From Actinocatenispora sp963815125 (GTDB taxonomy: Bacteria; Actinomycetota; Actinomycetes; Mycobacteriales; Micromonosporaceae): a DNA stretch of 64,000 nucleotides. Shown one piece after another: positions 59,994 through 64,000 of this stretch (positions within the stretch are counted from its first letter, which is position 1; each line of letters starts with the position of its first letter). Under the pieces are notes generated by a model that had not been told where the DNA came from, made no database searches, and worked only from the letters and a program-made list of their open reading frames with translations. The translations under genes and the position numbers were made by a program. The stretch covers positions 620,001 to 684,000 of the forward strand of contig CAWFFM010000002.1 of the NCBI GenBank assembly GCA_963815125.1, in the 5' to 3' direction.

Positions 59994-60566
59994 ATGGGCA
60001 CCGAGACAGGCCCAGCCAGACCCGAGCCGCTCGTACCGGGCCTGATCCGTACCGTGCTCGCCTGCGTGCCGCCCGGGCCTGTGGCGCAACTGCTCGCCGA
60101 GCAGGCGAGCTGCCTTGGCCGCCGCCACCTCGTACGGCTCGCCACCACCCCACGCCAGGCGATGCTCTCCTACGCGCGGCAGCCGGCCGATGTGGTGCTG
60201 GTCGACCGGCGGTTCTCCGCCGACCCGATCGGTGTCCTGGGTGCGCGGCGGCGACCGTCCACCACCGTCGTGGTCATCGATGTGGGTAAGGACGGCGACC
60301 TGCTGCTCACCGCAGTGGCCGGAGCGGCCACCGGCGAACTGCGGCCCGTGGTCCGCCGGCTCGTCCTGCCGGTGCGTCTCACCGGGCGGGAGGAGCAGGT
60401 TCTCCGGCAGTTGTGCGACGGATCCACCAATGAGGAGATCGCCAGCGAACTGGGTATCGGCCCGGACACGGTCAAGACCCATGTACGCCGCCTCTACGCC
60501 AAGCTCGGTGCCCGGCGGCGTACCCAGGCGGTGGCCATGGCGCTGCGTGCCGGACTGGTCGAGTAG
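59994..60566 (+). CDS. LuxR-type response-regulator-like protein
   Basis: A 190-residue protein with a receiver-like N-terminal part (about residues 10-100: TTPRQAMLSYARQPADVVLVDRRF, then TTVVVIDVG). The phosphoacceptor Asp environment is degenerate: there is no acidic pocket pair at the start, so phosphorylation is doubtful. The C-terminal HTH is LTGREEQVLRQLCDGSTNEE, IASELGIGPDTVKTHVRRLY (about 124-165). ATG 59994 has AGAGGAG well spaced; the longer frame is rejected. Orphan regulators of this layout are common in actinomycetes. No histidine kinase gene is adjacent. Confidence 0.88.
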   Translation: MGTETGPARPEPLVPGLIRTVLACVPPGPVAQLLAEQASCLGRRHLVRLATTPRQAMLSYARQPADVVLVDRRFSADPIGVLGARRRPSTTVVVIDVGKDGDLLLTAVAGAATGELRPVVRRLVLPVRLTGREEQVLRQLCDGSTNEEIASELGIGPDTVKTHVRRLYAKLGARRRTQAVAMALRAGLVE

Positions 60567-60648
60567 CTCGGGCCGGGTGTGCCCAGGGTCGGACAGGCTC
60601 AGCCGCGCATCCGTGTCGGGGCTCGCATAAACACCCAGGATGACGATA

Positions 60649-60666
60649 GCGTGACAAGCGTTACGC
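60649..60666 (+). promoter_or_regulatory. Imperfect inverted repeat upstream of pntAA
   Basis: GCGTGAC (60649-60655) and GTTACGC (60660-60666) form a 7-4-7 dyad with one mismatch, about 100 bp before the pntAA start. It is a candidate operator for the transhydrogenase operon; no regulator is assigned. Confidence 0.35.
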
Positions 60667-60766
60667 ATTCTGGTCCTGCCGGTGACAGCTGCACCGGTAG
60701 GGCAGCTCCTGCCTCGTGCCCGGACGGCTCTTTCCGACCGGGCGTCGTCCGGCGATCGGAGGCTCT

Positions 60767-61897
60767 GTGCGGATCGGTGTGGTACGTGAGACGGCCCCGG
60801 GCGAACGGCGGGTGGCGCTCGTTCCCGCAGCTGTACCGCGGCTGGCCGCCATGGCAGCCGAGGTACTCATCGAGCGGGGTGCGGGTGTGGCCGCACACTT
60901 CAGCGACGACGACTACACCGAGGCCGGCGCCCGGGTACTGACCCGTAACGAACTGCACGCCACCGCCGAGATACTCCTGACGGTCGGTGCACCCGGCGGG
61001 GAGCCGTCGCAGCGACCGCCGGCGGGTCAGGTGCGGATCGTGCTGTGGCCTGCGGTCGCGTACCCGCAGACCGTCCGGGATCTGGCTGCGACCGGGGGAA
61101 CGTTGCTCACCCTGTCCGGGATCCCCCGCACGCTGAGCCGTGCGCAGAGCATGGATGCGCTGTCCTCGCAGGCCAACGTGGCGGGGTACCAGGCGGTACT
61201 GGTCGCCGCGGCGGCGTACCCGCGCTACTTCCCGATGCTGATCACCGCGGCCGGAACGGCGCCGCCCGCCGAGGTGCTGGTGCTGGGCGCCGGGGTCGCC
61301 GGTCTTCAGGCCATCGGGACCGCCCGACGGTTGGGTGCGGTGGTCCGGGCCTACGACGTGCGCCCCGAGACCCGTGACCAGGTCCGCTCGGTCGGTGCCA
61401 GCTTCCTGGACCTGGCCGCGGTCGAGGCAGGTGCGGGCGGTGGAGGATACGCCCGGGCACTCACCGATTCCGAGCAACGTGCCCAGCAGGAGCAACTCGC
61501 TGGCCAGATCGCCCGGCACGACGTGGTCATCACCACCGCGCAGGTGCCGGGCCGCCCACCGCCGTTGCTGGTCGGTGAGGAGGCGGTGAAGGCGATGCGA
61601 CCGGGGTCGGTGATCGTCGACCTGGCGGCCGGACCGTTGGGCGGCAACGTCGCGGTGTCCCAGCCGGACCGGACCGTGCTGACCGACAACGCGGTGTCGG
61701 TCATCGGCGCCGGGAACCTCGCCTCGACGATGGCGCCGGCGGCCTCCACGGCCTACGCCCGCAATGTGGTCGCTCTGCTCGAGCACCTGCTCTCCGACAG
61801 GAAGCTGCGGCTGGATCCCGAGGACGAGATCACCGCCGGCGTGCTCGCCCTGCTAGACGGCCATGACCCGCGACAGCCTGGAGGTGAGCCCCGGTGA
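60767..61897 (+). CDS. pntAA: NAD(P) transhydrogenase subunit alpha part 1 (PntAA)
   Basis: A 376-residue soluble NAD(H)-binding subunit. The N-terminus IGVVRETAPGERRVALVPAAV is diagnostic. Later motifs are SSQANVAGYQAVL, the Rossmann VLVLGAGVAGLQAIGTARRLGA (about residue 165), and VIVDLAAGPLGGNVAVSQP. It exchanges hydride between NADH and NADP+ with PntB, driven by proton import. GTG 60767 has GGAGG immediately upstream at 60758-60762. The stop overlaps the pntAB start (GTGA), so the operon is coupled. Confidence 0.95.
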   Translation: MRIGVVRETAPGERRVALVPAAVPRLAAMAAEVLIERGAGVAAHFSDDDYTEAGARVLTRNELHATAEILLTVGAPGGEPSQRPPAGQVRIVLWPAVAYPQTVRDLAATGGTLLTLSGIPRTLSRAQSMDALSSQANVAGYQAVLVAAAAYPRYFPMLITAAGTAPPAEVLVLGAGVAGLQAIGTARRLGAVVRAYDVRPETRDQVRSVGASFLDLAAVEAGAGGGGYARALTDSEQRAQQEQLAGQIARHDVVITTAQVPGRPPPLLVGEEAVKAMRPGSVIVDLAAGPLGGNVAVSQPDRTVLTDNAVSVIGAGNLASTMAPAASTAYARNVVALLEHLLSDRKLRLDPEDEITAGVLALLDGHDPRQPGGEPR

Positions 61898-62205
61898 GTG
61901 TGGCTCTGCTGACCGATCTGACGGTCTTCGTACTCGCGGTCCTGGTGGGTTTCGAGGTGATCAGCAAAGTGCCGGCGACCCTGCACACCCCGCTGATGTC
62001 CGGGGCGAACTCCATCCACGGCATCATCCTGATCGGCGTCATGATCATCGCCGGATCCGCACAGGGCACCGCACAGTACGTACTGGTCGCGGTCGCAGCC
62101 GCGTTCGCCACCGCGAATGTGGTCGGTGGCTATCTGGTCACCGACCGGATGCTGGAGATGTTCCGGACCAGAACACCGCAGCCCGGCCGTGGGGAGCGGG
62201 CATGA
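61894..62205 (+). CDS. pntAB: NAD(P) transhydrogenase subunit alpha part 2 (PntAB)
   Basis: A 103-residue membrane subunit with three hydrophobic helices. VGFEVISKVPATLHTPLMSGANSIHGIILIG (read in parts as VISKVPATLHTPLMSG and NSIHG) is the typical proton-channel segment near the N-terminus. The GTG overlaps the pntAA stop and its TGA overlaps the pntB ATG (ATGA). It is the split form used by actinobacteria and many other bacteria. Confidence 0.95.
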   Translation: MSVALLTDLTVFVLAVLVGFEVISKVPATLHTPLMSGANSIHGIILIGVMIIAGSAQGTAQYVLVAVAAAFATANVVGGYLVTDRMLEMFRTRTPQPGRGERA

Positions 62206-63605
62206 GTGTCGCGGAGACGGTGATCGGGCTCGGCTACCTGATCGCGTCGGCCACCTTCGTACTCGGCCTGCATCTGATGAACTCCCCGGCGGGCGCCCGG
62301 CGCGGCAATCTGCTCTCCGCGGCCGGGATGGCCCTTGCCATCGTGGTCACGACGGTCCGGCTGATCCTCGACCATCCCTCAGCGATCAGCGCGGTACTGC
62401 TGATCGTCGGAGTGCTGTGCGGCGGGGTGGGCGGTGCGCTGATGGCCCGACGGGTACCGATGACCGGCATGCCGCAACTGGTCAGCCTGTTCAACGCGGT
62501 CGGTGGTGGTGCGGCGGCGCTGGTGGCGGTGAGCGAGTACCTGCGCCTCGCCGGTACCGGCAGCGTGCCGGTACGGACCACCGCCAGCACCCTGTTGGAC
62601 GTGGTGATCGGTGGGGTCACCTTCACCGGGTCTGTGCTGGCGGCAGGCAAACTGCAGGGTTGGGTGACCGGGAACCCGGTCCTGTTCGCAGGTCGTCGGT
62701 TGGTCAGCGTGGCACTGACCGTCGTCGTGGTGCTCGGCGCGGTGGTCCTGCTGCTACATCCCAGCGCCCCGGTGCTGGTGTTGGTCATCCTGGCCGCTCT
62801 CGGCTTCGGCGTGGCCATGGTCCTGCCCATCGGCGGTGCCGACATGCCGGTGGTGATCTCGCTGCTCAACGCGTTCACCGGTACGGCGGTGGCGATGGCC
62901 GGTTTCGTGCTGGACTCCACCGCGCTGATCATCGCCGGTGCCCTGGTCGGTGCGTCGGGCACGATCCTGACCAAGCTGATGGCGGACGCGATGAACCGCT
63001 CCGTCATCTCGATCATGGTCGGTGGCTTCGGCACCGGGGAGAGCGCCCCGGCGGAGGTTGCCTCCGGAGCGCCGGTACGTCGCACCACCGTGGAGGATGC
63101 GGCGATCCAGCTCGGCTACGCCCGCAAGGTGATCGTGGTGCCCGGCTACGGTCTGGCCGCCGCCCAGGCGCAGCACGAGATGAGTGCGCTGGCCGAGCTA
63201 CTGGCTGGGCGTGGGGTCGAGGTCAGCTACGCGATCCATCCGGTCGCCGGCAGGATGCCCGGACACATGAACGTCCTGCTCGCCGAGGCCAATGTGCCCT
63301 ACCCGCAGCTGAAGGAGATGACCGAGATCAACCCGGAGTTCCCGCTCGCCGACGTGGCGCTGGTGGTGGGTGCCAACGACGTGACCAACCCGGCGGCCCG
63401 TCGCCCCGGTAACCCGGTGTCGGGTATGCCGATCCTGGACGTGGACCGGGCCCGCAGCATCATCGTGATCAAGCGCTCGATGGGGCACGGGTACGCCGGG
63501 ATCGACAACGAGCTCTACACCGCGCCGGCCACCAGCATGCTGTTCACCGACGCCAAGGCCGGCCTGGCCGAACTGGCCACATCGGTACGCAGCATGGTGG
63601 CCTGA
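62202..63605 (+). CDS. pntB: NAD(P) transhydrogenase subunit beta (PntB)
   Basis: A 467-residue membrane protein. About eight hydrophobic helices occupy residues 1-260, with PMTGMPQLVSLFNAVGGGAAALVA and GGADMPVVISLLNAFTG lining the proton path. The soluble NADP-binding domain is residues about 290-467: KVIVVPGYGLAAAQAQHEMS, YAIHPVAGRMPGHMNVLLAEANVPY, LVVGANDVTNPAARR, GMPILDV and KRSMGHGYAGIDNELY. It completes the proton-translocating transhydrogenase that supplies NADPH. ATG 62202 is coupled to pntAB. The stop codon lies 3 bp from the convergent LacI gene. Confidence 0.95.
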   Translation: MSVAETVIGLGYLIASATFVLGLHLMNSPAGARRGNLLSAAGMALAIVVTTVRLILDHPSAISAVLLIVGVLCGGVGGALMARRVPMTGMPQLVSLFNAVGGGAAALVAVSEYLRLAGTGSVPVRTTASTLLDVVIGGVTFTGSVLAAGKLQGWVTGNPVLFAGRRLVSVALTVVVVLGAVVLLLHPSAPVLVLVILAALGFGVAMVLPIGGADMPVVISLLNAFTGTAVAMAGFVLDSTALIIAGALVGASGTILTKLMADAMNRSVISIMVGGFGTGESAPAEVASGAPVRRTTVEDAAIQLGYARKVIVVPGYGLAAAQAQHEMSALAELLAGRGVEVSYAIHPVAGRMPGHMNVLLAEANVPYPQLKEMTEINPEFPLADVALVVGANDVTNPAARRPGNPVSGMPILDVDRARSIIVIKRSMGHGYAGIDNELYTAPATSMLFTDAKAGLAELATSVRSMVA

Positions 63606-63608
63606 GTT

Positions 63609-64000
63609 TCAGCGGCGTGAACTGGCCCGTACGTGCAGTTCGGTGTGCAGGGTGACCCGCTGGGTCGGGCGCCCGGGCTGGCCGATCCGGGCCAGCAGCA
63701 GGTCGGCGGCGGTGCGACCCAGTCCGTAGGTGGGCTGGGTGATGGTGGACAGCGGCGGGCGGATGGACGCAGCCCACGGTAGGTCGTCGAAGCCCACGAC
63801 GGCGATCTCCTCGGGCACCCGTACACCTCGTCCGGCAAGGCATTCCAACGCGCCGACCGTCATCAGGTTGTTGCCCGCGAACACCGCGTCCGGTCGGGTG
63901 TCCCGCTGCAACAGGTCGGCCATCGCGGCGTGTCCGCCGGCCTCCCGGAAGTCGGCGTGACGGATCAGCGCGGTGTCCACCGGGTGGCCCGCGGCGCGTA
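63609..64000 (-). CDS. LacI family regulator, C-terminal part (runs off the window edge)
   Basis: The last 130 or so residues of a LacI-type repressor are visible; the DNA-binding N-terminus lies beyond the right edge. DAVFAGNNLMTVGALECLAG, VVGFDDLPWAASIRPPLSTI and QPTYGLGRTAADLLLARI are the classic effector-domain C-terminus (the GFDD segment and the RTAADLL helix). The protein ends with a basic HVRASSRR. Its operon and operator are outside the window, so the target is unknown. It converges on pntB with a 3-bp gap. Confidence 0.92.
   Translation of the reverse strand, partial: RAAGHPVDTALIRHADFREAGGHAAMADLLQRDTRPDAVFAGNNLMTVGALECLAGRGVRVPEEIAVVGFDDLPWAASIRPPLSTITQPTYGLGRTAADLLLARIGQPGRPTQRVTLHTELHVRASSRR

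Noticed and set aside
1..64000. CRISPR arrays, insertion sequences, prophage or conjugative modules
   Set aside because: No repeat-spacer arrays, transposase, integrase, relaxase or phage structural genes were seen.

Overview
The window is chromosomal DNA from a high-GC actinomycete. The signs are very GC-rich coding DNA with frequent GTG starts, a SARP regulator, a C-type (heterodimeric) lycopene cyclase, DUF5994 and LURP-one proteins, and strong hairpin terminators without U-tracts. A filamentous soil-type actinomycete, perhaps near Micromonosporaceae, fits best, but that placement is inferred. I see no tRNA, rRNA, insertion sequence, prophage or CRISPR array. Both edges cut through genes.

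Layout. 1-8.5 kb is mixed housekeeping: two PH-domain membrane proteins, a flavin monooxygenase, an ADP-ribosylglycohydrolase, a methyltransferase, a DUF5994 protein behind a structured leader, an S9 peptidase behind a perfect hairpin, and an aldo/keto reductase. 8.6-14 kb is a complete sugar-uptake operon on the minus strand: LacI repressor, binding protein, two permeases and a GH130 enzyme, with paired palindromic operators in front of the repressor. 14.4-28.8 kb holds a solitary EF-G paralog, two secreted proteins (C39-like and SH3b/NlpC-like), VOC proteins, an ECF sigma factor fused to a membrane anchor, a large SARP/NB-ARC/TPR regulator, an AlkB-like dioxygenase, a LURP-one protein, an M28 peptidase and a P450.

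29-40.8 kb is a light-type carotenoid locus. Two divergent promoter regions (about 30.58 and 36.58 kb) each carry a pair of 12-bp direct repeats sharing the TGCATCG core. Between them lies a gene for a MerR-type regulator with a B12-binding domain (LitR/CarH family). The flanking operons encode CrtYc-CrtYd, an acyltransferase, a glycosyltransferase and a P450; CrtI-LitR; photolyase-CrtE-CrtU; and a DUF2867 oxidoreductase. The likely product is an aromatic, glycosylated and acylated C40 carotenoid. Phytoene synthase (crtB) is absent from the window.

40.8-43.2 kb is an FMN-dependent alpha-hydroxy-acid oxidase diverging from a double-module AsnC regulator. 43.2-57.3 kb is an exopolysaccharide locus: GH26 lipoprotein, secreted beta-propeller, hexapeptide acyltransferase, Wzz-like protein with a ruined P-loop, GT2, O-antigen ligase/polymerase, MOP flippase, sulfotransferase, APH-fold kinase, WecG/TagA glycosyltransferase and an initiating sugar-phosphate transferase. 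A sulfated surface polysaccharide is a reasonable inference. 57.5-64 kb has a WYL regulator diverging from a VOC protein, a gene-poor kilobase, a LuxR-type regulator, the pntAA-AB-B transhydrogenase operon, and the C-terminal part of another LacI regulator.
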